Part shown: positions 13,741-26,094 of the stretch, in pieces
Position numbering within the stretch: the stretch's first letter is position 1
Layout of the letters: each line of letters starts with the position of its first letter
NCBI GenBank assembly: GCA_029465975.1
Contig: CM055741.1
Coordinates: 5,237,660 to 5,301,659 of the forward strand
Length of the DNA stretch: 64,000 nt
Direction of reading: 5' to 3'
DNA from: Dallia pectoralis
Lineage: Eukaryota; Chordata; Actinopteri; Esociformes; Umbridae
Program-made: the position numbers and the translations under genes
Notes under the pieces: model-generated
Seen by the model: only the letters and a program-made list of their open reading frames with translations
The model's database searches: none
What the model was told of the DNA's origin: nothing

Positions 13741-14284
13741 CTTACAGGGACTCATATCAGAACAGGAACTGAACATGACACACTGTATATGACAGGGACT
13801 TCTCCAAATTCTTTTAGTACCCTAGAATCGGAAGACTGGAGCGCAAAACGTGCTGTTCTGTCAAAACGTTCCGTCCAGCAGTGATTGGAAGAAACGCGAA
13901 AGCTTCCTATTTCACTTCGATTTCAAATGAAGACGTGCCGGAATAGAGACCAGCGTTGCAACCGGACGCAACCGTACGTCCAGAGAAGACGAGAGCAAGA
14001 TTACAAGAAGAAGACAGATAAAGGAGAGGGAGGGGGGAGGGAGAGGAAAGGACCGTGGGTGTCAGGGTGGGGGGGCATTACATAAAGAATTGGAAGTCCA
14101 ATATAACTTCCATCTCAGACCACGGTGCTGCTGGTACACTGACTGCAGCATACTAAATCTGACCCCAAAGTACATCCTATATCCCCTGGGTAGCACACTA
14201 CTCTTCACCAGGGCCGCGACCGGCGTAGGGTTGCATTCGGGATGCGGGCCTGGAGAGTCCGGCCATTCCAGTCACTGTGTGTGA

Positions 14285-14422
14285 CGTTTGAGAGAGAGAG
14301 AGAGAGAGAGAGAGGAGCACGGCCTTCTGGGATTGACACTGTCCCTGGGCAACTGGGTCAAAGTTAGACATGGGTCTCTCTCTCTCACTCTGTTTTCTGT
14401 TTCTCTCACTCGCAGAATCCCC

Positions 14423-14463
<41 letters not shown>

Positions 14464-14510
14464 TTCTCTCTTTCGCTCTCCTTCTCCCACTCTCTCTCCC
14501 ACTCAGCCTC
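14285..14510. repeat. GA/CT-rich simple sequence
   Basis: (GA)n at 14290-14315 and (CT)n at 14375-14490. The small Arg/Glu and Leu/Ser reading frames here arise from this composition. Confidence 0.9.
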
Positions 14511-14722
14511 GGAGACGCGCGGTTACATAACGACAGAGCAAGCCTCTACACACGTGCCCGCTGGCATTCTGGTTTGCATTAGCCGGGGATCAATAACCGG
14601 CAATATGGCCCAGAACACCTCGGTGCGTTTGTGTTGGACCAGAGACGGGTATTATGAAAATATGACATCAACCTCAACCATTGTGTTGGGACATGATGCC
14701 TATAGGCACAGACATTTGGAAG

Positions 14723-14724
<2 letters not shown>

Positions 14725-14801
<77 letters not shown>
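14725..14801. repeat. (GT)n microsatellite
   Basis: About 38 GT copies, followed by a degenerate GTGTGCACGCG tail to about 14830. Confidence 0.97.
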
Positions 14802-14802
<1 letters not shown>

Positions 14803-15103
14803 ACGCGCGTGTTTGTGTGTGTGTGCGTGCATGAACGTCAGATTGAGTAATGTTCTCCTGTCTGATGTGGAACACTGCTAATCAAATGCCCCGTACATGA
14901 AAAGCACCACAGCTAAGCCGCATTTTACTGACATCACACACCACACACACACGGACACGGACACACACGCAAAGGCACAGTCCTCAACTGATATAATTAA
15001 AAGTCCAATTTATATGGAAACAGTGTAGCAACCAGATTAGACCCCTGCTGGGCTGCTGAGCCCTGAACGCGGTCAAAACGACACTCACCCCACAGGCAGG
15101 ATG

Positions 15104-15154
15104 TGATGTCACATAATCTGTGACGTCACAGAACTTGTGATGTCACAGAGGACA
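15104..15154. promoter_or_regulatory. Three 17-bp units, each with a CRE-like octamer
   Basis: TGATGTCA (15104-15111), TGACGTCA (15121-15128, the full palindromic cAMP-response element) and TGATGTCA (15138-15145) lie exactly 17 bp apart, with similar spacers, so this is a three-copy tandem repeat of a CREB/ATF-like site. It sits about 1.1 kb downstream of the cacng2 first exon in the transcribed direction (minus strand), a possible intronic enhancer position. Function is inferred only. Confidence 0.4.
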
Positions 15155-16249
15155 CGTGATGTATTGGATCCGTGGTGGTCTGAGTTACGTATCTGAACAC
15201 TGAAAGCGTCTGCGTAGGCCGGAGCCTTCAGCACCGGTCCAGGACAGCTAATGACCACCTGGATGTATTCGTCTCCTTCTGATCAGGAACTGACTGAGTA
15301 AAATTGACTGGCAGTTAGAAAGAAAAACAAAAAACGACGTGACGCTACCATCCAGGACATCCAGGACAGGAGTTGAAAGGCTTAGCATTGGATGGACCCC
15401 GGGCCATACTCTTATTGTGAAATACTTCCCAGCAGACATTTGACCGAAGCCCAATAGGACCTGTTCACTAGTTCCGGTGACCCGGAATCGAGTATCAGCG
15501 TACTGCTCAAGAAACACTGCTTATCTGATCCCAGATCTGTAACGACAAACCGGCTCTACGGGAACCTGTACAGGAAGTGATCCTCTATCGACCCCGTAAA
15601 CTAAATTGTTAAGAACGGATGGGATATTTCATGGGGGCTCGCCCTAAGAGACAGAACAGTGCACTCGTTAAAGTATTTCAATAAACGTAAATATTGCGTT
15701 TAGTCTCTGCTTAACTGAATGTGAACGGAAGTGGCTTCCAGAAACTTGCCTTGCCTAAACATCAGACCGTTGCCATGGTTACATCACAAAAGTCTGAAAA
15801 GTCGTCACCGAAGAGCCGACTCGACAAGACAAAATGTCTAATAAGATCCAGTTTAAATTTTAAATAAAAGTAATAAAAGTTCACAGAAGAAATGTAGCCA
15901 CCACACAGGAGGCGGTCCGTGACCTGACTTCCTTCAGTTTGTCTCTCAGGGTTTTGCACGCTCACTCGTCTGACGCTTTTCACTCGCATGCGTTTAAGCG
16001 ATAGCCTCATGTTCCCTCCCAAACAGCCGGAAGTGCTTCCGGGTCTGGTCGCTTATGAAACACGATGCTCAGTCACTCCGGACAAACTGGACACGCTAAC
16101 GGCAGAACAACACACCAACCGTCGTACCTGAAGGTCGGGTTAACAACGTTCTACCTTCCTGGCTATCATTTCATGTCACCTCGCCTCCTGCGCGACGACA
16201 ACGTCCGCAGAGAACAGGTAAAAAGAACGCATCGAGATCCCGACCTTAC

Positions 16250-16460
16250 CTTCCAGGCAGCAGGTCCTCCACAGGCCGGAGTGCGTCATCACCTCCTCGT
16301 TCTTCTTGACGGTCTCGTTCTCGTTCATGCTCTTGGACTTGCAGGTCCCTCGGGAGTACAGCCAGTAATCCGTCCCCACGGCGATGGTCATGAGGCTGAA
16401 GGCGGCGAACGCGCCGACCGTGGTCAGCAGCATCTGAACTCCGCGGTCAAACACGCCCAT
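16250..16460 (-). CDS. cacng2: cacng2 first coding exon (stargazin / TARP gamma-2)
   Basis: First exon of a transmembrane AMPA-receptor regulatory protein, which escorts AMPA-type glutamate receptors to synapses and slows their gating. The start codon is at 16460 and reads MGVFDRGVQMLLTT. The first membrane segment covers roughly residues 10-30, followed by the family block TDYWLYSRG. NET (Asn48) is the glycosylation sequon. HSGLWRTCCLEG carries the GLWxxC claudin-family signature of the first extracellular loop. The exon encodes 70 codons plus one base and ends GAAG|GTAAGG, the phase-1 border expected for this family. The N-terminus and the NENET segment fit gamma-2 better than gamma-3. Which teleost paralogue (2a or 2b) cannot be told. 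No second exon is visible in 1-16249, which fits the very long first intron of mammalian CACNG2. An earlier in-frame ATG at 16475 (MGCGS) is less family-like. Confidence 0.93.
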
Positions 16461-16720
16461 GCTGCCGCATCCCATGAAAGGGGAGCCCCCTTTCCGCCGC
16501 ACGAACAGGAAGTAAATGTTGGTCAGCTTTCGGGACCACGTGGCGGAGGAAGAGGAGGCGGGAGGCGGGCCCCGGGGGCGGGGGTTTCCGCGGGCCCGAG
16601 GTGGGGGGTGTCGGGGGGGGAGGCAGGGGAGCTCGGGGGAAATCGTATGGTTGGTTTTCGGGCAGGGGTACCGACACAGGTGAGAAATGGGGAGATGACC
16701 AAGGGGGAGGGGGGTGTTCG
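16440..16720 (-). promoter_or_regulatory. GC/CpG-rich 5' region of cacng2
   Basis: Very GC-rich sequence spanning the start codon and about 250 bp upstream (on the minus strand), with many CpGs and runs of G on the plus strand. This is the expected place for the 5' UTR, and possibly the promoter, of the minus-strand cacng2. Open frames on both strands across it follow from the lack of AT-rich stop codons. No TATA box was identified. Confidence 0.45.
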
Positions 16721-17070
16721 TTCGTCAGTTCGGGCTCCCTATGAACTATCTAAAGAGTGAACCTGATTGGCCACAGACTCTCGGCACAAATCAGGAAGTC
16801 TGGCCAACCAATAGGAAGTAGGCCGTCTGGTTATAACTAAGCCAAATTGACCTTAACCACAGACGGTAACAGCTAAAGACCTAGCAGCCTTAGCTAGTCT
16901 ACAAGTAGCATGGACGACCTAAAGTACTTTCTACATAAACCTCACATGATCAGTTGAAGAACAGAGAGAAGTGATGGCTGATGCTTTTCCGGTATCTAGA
17001 ACCTGCATTGAGTACATTCAATCAATCTGCAATCCGAAGAGGTTCGTAAGATACGGTCAAATTCATCAGG

Positions 17071-17955
17071 AAGGGCTGATCTCTGTCCTATCACTGAGAA
17101 CCTGGATCTCTGTCCTGTCACTGAGAACCTGGATCTCTGCACTATCACTGGGAACCTGGATCTCTGCACTATCACTGGGAACCTGGATCTCTGTCCTATT
17201 ACTGGGAACCTGGATCTCTGCACTATCACTGGGAACCTGGATCTCTGCACTATCACTGGGAACCTGGATCTCTGTCCTATCACTGAGAACTAGGATCTCT
17301 GTCCTATTACTGGGAACCTGGATCTCTGTCCTATCACTGGGAACCAGGATATCTGTCCTATCACTGGGAACCTGGATCTCTGTCCTATTACTGGGAACCT
17401 GGATCTCTGCACTATCACTGGGAACCTGGATCTCTGCACTATCACTGGGAACCTGGATCTCTGTCCTATCACTGGGAACCAGGATCTCTGTCCTGTCACT
17501 GAGAACTAGGATCTCTGTCCTATTACTGGGAACCTGGATCTCTGTCCTATCACTGGGAACCAGGATATCTGTCCTATCACTGGGAACCAGGATCTCTGTC
17601 CTGTCACTGGGAACCTGGATCTCTGTCCAATCACTGGGAACCTGGATCTCTGTCCTATCACTGGGAACCTGGATCTCTGTCCTGTCACTGAGAACCAGGA
17701 TCTCTGTCCTATTACTGGGAACCTGGATCTCTGTCCTATCACTGGGAACCAGGATCTCTGTCCTATCACTGGGAACCTGGATCTCTGTCCTATCACTGGG
17801 AACCTGGATCTCTGTCCTATCACTGGGAACCTGGATCTCTGTCCTATCACTGGGAACCTGGATCTCTGGCCTATCACTGGGAACCTGGATCTCTGTCCTA
17901 TCACTGGGAACCAGGATCTCTGTCCTATCACTGGGAACCAGGATCTCTGGGAATG
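17071..17955. repeat. 27-bp minisatellite, about 32 copies
   Basis: Units contain GGATCTCTGTCCTATCACTG and GGAACC. Because 27 bp is nine codons, several frames on both strands stay open; a plus-strand frame at 16971-18149 reads as repeated ISVLSLGTW. The frame has no conserved domain and runs into an adjoining (CA)n at 18009-18050, so it is a repeat artefact. Variants (TCCTATTACTG, GCACTATCACTG, GAGAACTAGG) recur in blocks, indicating duplication of multi-unit segments. Confidence 0.95.
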
Positions 17956-18015
17956 TAAAACTTCTGGATTTGTGGTGGCACTCTTGTGGACTGTCGCAAA
18001 CATACATTCACACAC

Positions 18016-18053
<38 letters not shown>

Positions 18054-18329
18054 ACAAGCACTCTATCACACAGTGTGCTAAAATTTAGAAAGAAAAGATG
18101 GGGGTACCATCTATTGGTAGACACCAATGATTCCCTCAAAACCTTCTGATCCACAATCTGAAACGGGTTCCTACCAATTAGAACAGCGCAACCTATAATT
18201 AGCGCTCTGACAGTATTCTCATGCCGTTATATTAACCAGCCTGATCTAGTTAAGTCCTGTTATGCATCCTGCCCGCCTGTCTTGCCGTAATATTTGGCCG
18301 GTTCTATTCCGCAAACAGCGAACACAGGA

Positions 18330-18383
18330 ATAACGAGAGAAAGAAAGAGAGAAAGAGTGTTATAGAGAGAAAGAGAGAGAGAT

Positions 18384-18418
<35 letters not shown>

Positions 18419-18420
18419 CG
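18330..18420. repeat. (GA)n-rich tract
   Basis: Purine-rich GAGAGA/GAAAGA stretch. The sequence from 17955 to 18330 otherwise contains only the (CA)n run and unique DNA without a gene call. Confidence 0.85.
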
Positions 18421-18579
18421 AACACGGTTTGGGGGACGTGAGGGGAGAGAGAAACACAGAGGAAATCAAACAATGAAATCAAATGAACGACTTCAAATGG
18501 TGCCCAAAACCAACCAGGGATTCGTAACCAGACACTCGGCAAGAGTAGACATGGTTGCTTGCTTTCAACATAAATAAAA

Positions 18580-19400
18580 ACACGGGTGGACGGGGACGTG
18601 GGAGACGAATCCAATCCAAACCCCGGATCCAAATGAAATAAAAAATCAAGTGAAACTCTAAATCCAGCCCCCAAAAAACCGTCGCCTCGTCGCGGCATAA
18701 AACGTTAAACAAAAACCAATATCAGCAACACTATATGGGTATCCTTTTTCTTAAAATTCCGGTCCCCAGTTTCCATATGTAGGATCTAGAATGCGGAAGG
18801 TTCCCACCGAGAACGTCGGGCTGTTAGGAGAGGACGAGACACCGACGCAGATCCGTTGAGAGGGGGGCGCATCCAGCCATCCGAGCCGACCATCAGTCGT
18901 CATAGAGCCGGGTGGAGGTGGAGGATGTGGCGGGGGCGCCGGCGGTGCTGATGCTGCTGCTGAAGCCTGTCTGGCAGATCAACGAGACTACTGCTGTTGC
19001 TCCCGAGTCCAAATGATCACCAGCCGCTATGTCACAGCCCGAACCGACGCAGAACCACGCACACAGCCCGTGCGCCATGTAAAATATAATCTAAGGGCAG
19101 GGACTGGACTACAATGCGGGCGAAAAAAGGGCACAAAATAAAGACCATCGTTCATTTATGGTCGTGTTCTCCCCCGTCAGTTTCTGCCTCCCGGTTCGGG
19201 TTTCTTTGCATCCTCAGAGGGAAGCGGAGAGGAGAGAAAGGAGGGGGTGGTGGATGCTGGTTAGAAGCGGAGGATGGGAAAAAAATCGACATAACCGGAG
19301 AGGAGGTCCGCGGCTCCTTCCGCACGGCACACTACGCAAAAGCAGGACCCTGAAACAGACGAGAGAGGGGGCTCCGTGCGGGCTGTACGGGAGACCCTGT
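18580..19400. promoter_or_regulatory. CpG-rich segment upstream of cacng2, uncertain role
   Basis: CpG-dense, non-repetitive DNA 2-3 kb upstream of the cacng2 start. A 61-codon minus-strand frame (18893-19078) ends STSTRLYDD and is GC-rich, but I recognise no family and see no conserved motif. It may be an alternative 5' exon or promoter of cacng2, or simply a CpG island. No function is assigned. Confidence 0.3.
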
Positions 19401-19527
19401 CCTTCGAATCAAACGGCCATCACAATTCCCTTAGTGTGTCTGTAAGAAATGCAGATTGTCCAACTCTTCTCCAACTATTTGTGTGTCATTGTGCCACTGT
19501 GCGCATCTCATCTGTCTACCGCCGGGT

Positions 19528-20720
19528 GCGTTTCATCAACACTCGTTTCATCCACACTCCTTTCATCCACACTCGTTTCATCCACACTCGTTTCATCCAC
19601 ACTCGTTTCATCAACGCTCGTTTCATCAACACTCGTTTCATCCACAATCGTTTCATCCACACTCGTTTCATCAACACTCGTTTCATCCACACTCGTTTCA
19701 TCCGCACTCGTTTCATCAACACTCGTTTCATCAACACTCCTTTCATCCACACTCGTTTCATCCACACTCGTTTCATCAACACTCGTTTCATCCACACTCG
19801 TTTCATCCACACTCGTTTCATCAACACTCGTTTCATCCACACTCGTTTCATCCACACTCGTTTCATCCACACTCGTTTCATCAACACTCGTTTCATCAAC
19901 ACTCGTTTCATCCACACTCGTTTCATCAACACTCGTTTCATCCACACTCGTTTCATCCACACTCGTTTCATCCACACTTGTTTCATCAACACTCGTTTCA
20001 TCCACACTCGTTTCATCCACACTCGTTTCATCAACACTCATTTCATCCACACTCGTTTCATCCACACTCGTTGCATCCACACTCGTTTCCTCCACACTCG
20101 TTTCATCCCCACTCGTTTCATCCCCACTCGTTTCATCCACACTCGTTTCATCCACACTCGTTTCATCCACACTCATTTTCATCCACACTCATTTCATCCA
20201 CACTCGTTTCATCCCCACTCGTTTCATCCACACTCATTTCATCCACACTCGTTTCATCCACACTTGTGTCATCCACACTCTTTTCCTCCACACTCATTTC
20301 ATCCACACTCGTTTTCATCCACACTCATTTCATCCACACTCGTTTCATCCACACTCGTTTCATCCACACTCGTTTCATCCACACTCATTTCATCCACACT
20401 CGTTTCATCCCCACTCGTTTCATCCACACTCGTTTCATCCACACTCGTTTCATCCACACTTGTGTCATCCACACTCTTTTCCTCCACACTCATTTCATCC
20501 ACACTCGTTTTCATCCACACTCATTTCATCCACACTCGTTTCATCCACACTCGTTTCATCCACACTCGTTTCATCCACACTCGTTTCATCCACACTCTTT
20601 TCCTCCACACTCGTTTCATCCCCACTCGTTTCATCCACACTCGTTTCATCCACACTCGTTTCATCCACACTCGTTTCATCCACACTCATTTCATCCACAC
20701 TCGTTTCATCCACACTCGGC
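19528..20720. repeat. 15-bp minisatellite, about 79 copies
   Basis: Nearly perfect tandem repeats of CGTTTCATCCACACT with CATCAACACT, CATCCCCACT and CTTTTCCTC variants. Since 15 bp is five codons, all three plus frames stay open as repeats of RFIHT, SFHPH or STLVS, and minus frames as VDETS. These 170-490 residue frames are artefacts. Multi-unit blocks recur (compare 20250-20310 with 20450-20510), showing higher-order duplication. Confidence 0.96.
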
Positions 20721-20941
20721 CGCTGACTCGCGCTTGTTGCTGGAAAGAGAGACTGTCACCCTGGTTGGATCGGGGGGAGAGTGGAAGTGGAGGGGGGTCG
20801 GCTAGGGTGCTCTGGCTTTCCGAGGATAGGGGAGAGAGGTAAACGGTGGTTGGGTGGTGGTATTTAGTGCTCGAGCTTTAGGCTACTTTTATATATATTT
20901 ATTGGTCGTGAGTTCTGTGATTTGTCTGTTGTTGCTGTGAT

Positions 20942-20998
20942 CGTGTGTGTGTGTGTGTGTGTGTGCGTGTGTGTGTGTGTGTGTGCGTGCGCGTGCAT
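20942..20998. repeat. (GT)n microsatellite
   Basis: Interrupted GT run with GTGCGT breaks. 21010-21690 after it is unique DNA with no gene seen. Confidence 0.92.
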
Positions 20999-21689
20999 GC
21001 GTGTCGAAAGTAACAGTGGATACAACAGTTTTCTTCTCGAATTGTATTTTGTGATAGGGTACACGTTACATGTCCCATGTTGGCCTCACTCGTGGTCTTG
21101 GAGGCATTTCAGTGGGCCTCGTTTAGGGCCTATATTGGACATGGTTAAAATGTGCTGTTTCTCGGTGTTTAGTAACGCTATTGGTCCAGACCTGCTGTTA
21201 GCATTTGATATACAAATGGGGGTTATACACCTGCTCATTCATGACAAAACCCCGGCCATTTCCAATTGCGTCCCCGGTGCGCCGCGCATTCGCACCCTCT
21301 GTGGTGCTGAAACGGACAGTTCCAGCAGCCGTAATAATCTGTATTTTACGGCAATTGGCTCCCTCTTGCGATACATTGTAGCCATAGAGATTAATAGAGG
21401 TCTTCGGTGATCGGCTTACAGTATTTCAGTGAAGTCAACTAAGTGGGAACTAATCAGAGTCATTTTAACAGGATGAATTGCATGTTAACTAATTAGGCAA
21501 CAAATACAATTATCGATGAGGTAATTGATAGCTAGATCAATTTATGCATGGTGCAATAAACCAGGTACTAAATGGTAATCAATTAGGTAATCAAAAGTTA
21601 ACTGATAAAGTGTTTGATAAGTTACAATTATACATTCTAGGTAAAGTTGCAGGGCGGCAGACGATAACAGAAAAACACATGTTGAGAAT

Positions 21690-22041
21690 GAGGGGATGAT
21701 AGACAGATACAGAGTGAGAGAGAGTGTGGGAGAGAGGGAAGAAGAAAACGAGGGGAAGAGACAGATAGAGAATACAGAAAGAGAGAGGGAGTGGGAGTAC
21801 AAGAGAGAGAAGATGAGGAGGGGAAGAGAGACAGATAGAGAATACAGAAAGAGAGAGTGAGAAAGGGAAGATGAGAAGGAGGGGAAGAGAGAAAGAATAC
21901 AGGCTGGGTGTGTGTGTATCCAGGTATGTATTTTGGCATCTGCACTTGGACATTTTTGTTCACCCTTGTCTGTCTAAAACAAACACACGCACTACACACA
22001 CACGCACACGCACACGCACACACACACGCACACACACACAC

Positions 22042-22127
<86 letters not shown>
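21690..22127. repeat. GA-rich repeats followed by (CA)n microsatellite
   Basis: 21690-21900 is purine-rich with a repeated block marked by GACAGATAGAGAATACAGAA. 21994-22127 is a CA run with a few CACGCA interruptions. A smaller (GT)n follows at about 22228-22252. CT-rich sequence occupies 22320-22500. Frames across the region are compositional. Confidence 0.92.
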
Positions 22128-22129
<2 letters not shown>

Positions 22130-22559
22130 TTTTCATCCCTGCCTGTCCAACACAGTGACAACTGTTAGATGAAGGCAGTTTAACAGCTAAATGAGCAAAC
22201 ACACAGCTGGTTGACACCAACTACCATGTGTGTGTGTGTGTGTGTGTGTGTGTATACATGCATGAATCTGTTGGTGTTCTATTTGTCCATGTCTAATTTG
22301 TGTTAATGAACCCCTTTCGTTCTCTCAAAGTCTCTCTTTACCTCTCTCTCTCTCTACCTCTCTTTCTGTCACCCTTTTTTTACCTGTCTCTGTCTGTAAT
22401 ACCTCCATTGCTCCCTCTCTCTCTCCTCCCCCACCCCGTCTCCTCCCCCAACCCCCCACCCCCTCTCTCTCCATGCCTCAGGCTGATCTCCCTCTGTCTT
22501 ACTGCAGGGCGTCGTTCCTTGTAATGTGAATGAGTTACCTGCCTGCCGAAACCTAAATT

Positions 22560-24069
22560 CCTTAACTCGTCCTTCCCTGCCTCTCCCATCACGTCCTCCC
22601 CTTCTCCCTGACCGCAACCGGCAGTGCCATATTTCACAGGAGAGGAGCGGAGGGACAGGAGTGAGAGAAAAATGAGGGAGAGAGAGAGATAGACAGAGCA
22701 AAAAAATAAAGGAAAAATAAAGGACAGGGTTACAGGTCAGAGAGATTTTTTTAGAACTGCTTCTGTTCAGCAAACTGACTATATGACACTCAGCCAACTG
22801 ACAGAGGAGTAAAGCAGTGCACCGTTAATTGATTATTAATTCTACTCCCCCCGCTCCTGCTGTGGACACTAACGACCCCTATTTTCCTCCTTCTGGTTCT
22901 CTCACTCCGGCCTCCGGGGTCCTCCGTCTTCTCCACCCTCTGTTCTCCCCTCTCTCTATCCCCTCCTCTTTTCTTCACTTGTTTTTTCTTCTCCTTAAAG
23001 TATGTATGTTAATGGTTTGTTAACAGCTTAGGGAGGTCCAGGCGTTAGGGTCGAAAAAAAACACAACCCAAAAACTCCCTTCTTAGTACTTCTAGTAACT
23101 CTTAGTATAGCATGCGTGCATTTGAATTCAATAGAGGTATCTCTTCAGAGACATCTCTGAAGTTTATATTGTGAGTGAGGTTTCATTACAAGACCTGAGA
23201 GAATATAACTTAAAACCAGTTTCCAAACGCGTGCAGTGGTTAAAATGCCCAAAAACAACGAGACAAAGAAGAACCATATCAGAACTTTTTTCACCTTTAA
23301 CGTGACCTAAAGCAAGAACAACTCAATTGAAAAACAAACTGAAATCTTTGAGGGGGAAAATACAAAAACCTTACAATAGTAAAGTGTTTCATACAATAAA
23401 TATATTATTTAATAAAACGTATATTTTAAACAAAAGCAAACTGTTGCAGTGTAGACTATATCTGACATGATCGGACGTTCTTGCATGTTGAGACAGTATT
23501 ATCTTGAATTCAAAATTAGTACAGAGGGTTTTGTTTAAATGAAAAAGTGGTTACTGCGATTCGAAGTGACTGAATTATAATTGATATACCCAGCAGGCAA
23601 ACTTGCACTTTCTTTCTATCTTTCTCTCGCTGACCCTGTCACACTCTCTCTGTTTCTCTCTATCTCTCTGTCTTTTTCTCTGTGTCCTTCCCTCTCTTAT
23701 TCTGTATATGGTTCCAAGGGCAGCTTTATAAATAAAGTTTCTCTGTCGTCTGTAGGGATGCCTGGTATTCGGGTCTTGGCCTGGCTTCTGCGCTGACACA
23801 CTTCTTCAGGTGGCCCACATTCAGCTTTCCCTGAGACTTGTGTTATCTGAAGCGAATGCCAAGGCATGTAACTCTTATATCATTGCATATGTCACTTCTA
23901 CCATGCAGAGTGGAGCACTCTTACAAGCGGCCATGGGCAGCTTCTGTCATGTTACGCCCATAACAAGTCACTTCGTTCTATGTCTCAAAGAACAGAACAG
24001 TCGACTGACCCCTGGTCAGTCTGGACGACAGGCTGTAATCATGATATGTCACTTCTATGTCATTATATA
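22560..24069. other. No gene or element seen
   Basis: Unique, partly AT-rich DNA with short CT-rich stretches (22840-22990, 23600-23700). No exon with convincing borders and no recognisable transposon was found on either strand. Confidence 0.4.
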
Positions 24070-24881
24070 CACTGTAAAAATTTTCCCTGTCAATTTACAG
24101 TAAATAAATGGATACATTTTGCATTACTTTCACAGTAAGGATTACAGCAATATACTGTGAAATATACTCACAGCAATTTACTGTAATTTTACATCTGTGA
24201 CATTACAATGCATTGTTGTAAAATCACAACTGTATACTGTAACTTCACAGCTTCAATGACAAAGCAATTACTGTGATATTACAGTACATTACTGGGGAAT
24301 TACAATCTTTTGCTGTACACAATTACAACAAGGCCCTGTACTTTTACAGTGTGTACTGTGAAAGTAATGTACAAGTTGACAATAATTTACTGTGAATTTA
24401 CAATCATTATACAATTAGCCCCTCCCCCCAACAAACAACTCTGAGGTAAAGTCAATGTTAGCCAAATGGCATATTTATTATCAAATCAATCTTCTACAAT
24501 GTACAGCAGATGCCAAGAACTTCATAAGTTCAAGAAATTCAACTTTCTAGTCATAAAAGCCATCTTAAAATGCAGAAGAATTGTACAGAAAACTTGCAAT
24601 TCAACTACCTGTCTCACAATTCAACTATTCAACTAGCTGTCACAATAACAGTAATGGACAGGATGGGAATGAGGCCTTCATGGTAAGATAAGAGAGCAAG
24701 GGAGAGAGCGGTGAAACAATGTTGTAAAGGGGTCAGGCACTCCTCTCAGTCTCCAACATTATAATGAGTCCACACGCAACAACATTGTGTAAAAATCTTG
24801 GAGTGCAAAGTTGTCTTAAATAATTACAAAAAGAACAAGGCTACTCAAAACTGAGCCTGACAACAACAGCTGCAAAAATAA

Positions 24882-25615
24882 CTATGATGCCCACTCCTGG
24901 TCAATAAGTTTCCTCAAAAGGGTGCTCACATGAGGGTTCATTGTTGTCTGCTTCTTGGTCTTTGAGCCTCTTTCACGATTGATGCCCTGGAAGCACCTGT
25001 TAATAAGCAAAGATAGTTTCAGTTTTAAATAGACTTACAGTATGTATTGCAGACAGCATTTATCAAGGTGCATTTACTTTTTGCTGTGCTTTTTCCCCAC
25101 ATCAAACCCTAATAGATGTATAATCCAAACTTGTTAGATCTTACTCTCACCCTAATTTTTTTAGCCATTTTTAGCCAAGGTGCCTCAGGTTAGGTTTGCC
25201 TGATAGACGTTTCAAAATCATCATCACATAGCCTGCCCCAAAACAAAATAAGTAGCTGTGATTGGACCGGCAGGTATTTGTCAGCATAACATGTGTAGAA
25301 ACCCAGACTGATCTGCAGAGCGAAATTTAATGAGTTCGTGAGATCAGGAAGGTCTCACCAGGCTAGCCTCAGGTACCTCGTTTGTCAGCATTTTAGACCT
25401 CAAGACAATCATTGAGTTGGAAGCCTGTACTATAATGTGAATTTTAAGATTAAATGTGATCTTTATAAAATACCTTTGAATGAACTCCAGCGTCGACGAT
25501 CCAGCAGCAGGATACTCAAGGCAAGCAGCTACTCCGTGTAATAAGAAAGGGTGTGGGCCCATCATGCCATGTCTCTTGATGGATATAAGCCATCTAGAGG
25601 GCTTCATCATGTCAC
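24882..25615 (-). CDS. Two spliced 3' exons of an element-borne gene
   Basis: Exon 25474-25615 lies between TTTCAG and AAG|GTATTT and reads from GDMMKPSRWLISIKRHG through PHPFLLHGVAACLEYPAAG to STLEFIQR. Exon 24882-24996 follows AACAG and reads CFQGINRERGSKTKKQ through HVSTLLRKLIDQEWAS and a stop. The phases match exactly (AG+G gives Arg), and neither exon has an internal stop, so this looks like a genuine coding 3' end. The pattern resembles multi-copy uncharacterised fish proteins carried in repeats; I cannot name the family. The upstream exon must end in phase 1 and was not identified. Confidence 0.5.
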
Positions 25616-26094
25616 CTGAAATGAACAGATACAATATTATGTGTTATGAGCACTTTGCTTAAGATACAAAGGGCAAATGTAATTCTTATTTTAATTATAA
25701 TTATTTATTGTGATCAGGTAGATTTCTAGAATGAAAACAAAATAAGGAGTTAGAAATGTTGATACTAGATCAAAGTAGTTACCTTGAATGATCAATCAGG
25801 GGGGGGTGCTGGGGAGTTCTGCAGTACTGACGTCCACAGCAGTGGCACATGGCTGTAATATAGTTAACACACAATAGCATGGATTTAGGATAAATATTGT
25901 TCATTGGTCAGTGGTAATAAATCATGCAAGGTAAATGTTGATAATGTAATCACTCATTTTGCAATTTAAATATTTGAATAAAAAATCTTACATCAACTTC
26001 AAGCATCAAACTCTTTCAGAAAATAGACAAAGAGCCACATAAACAACTGTGCCATTTTTTTTAATGCCCTCTTTGAAGAGTCAAACATGTGCAC

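Noticed and set aside
15248..15517. 89-residue minus frame as a gene
   Set aside because: No family resemblance and no exon signals; probably chance.
1..16249. cacng2 exon 2 and later exons on the minus strand
   Set aside because: Searched the minus frames for the second-loop and later membrane segments; none seen, so they must lie outside the window.
16065..16760. 231-residue plus-strand frame opposite cacng2
   Set aside because: Antisense shadow of a GC-rich exon and 5' region; the minus strand gives the conserved stargazin sequence.
16971..18149. 392-residue frame with repeated ISVLSLGTW
   Set aside because: 27-bp minisatellite artefact that reads on through a (CA)n tract.
19376..20842. 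Plus-strand frames of 425-488 residues (RFIHT, SFHPH or STLVS repeats)
   Set aside because: 15-bp repeat is five codons; all frames behave alike and no flanking exon signals exist.
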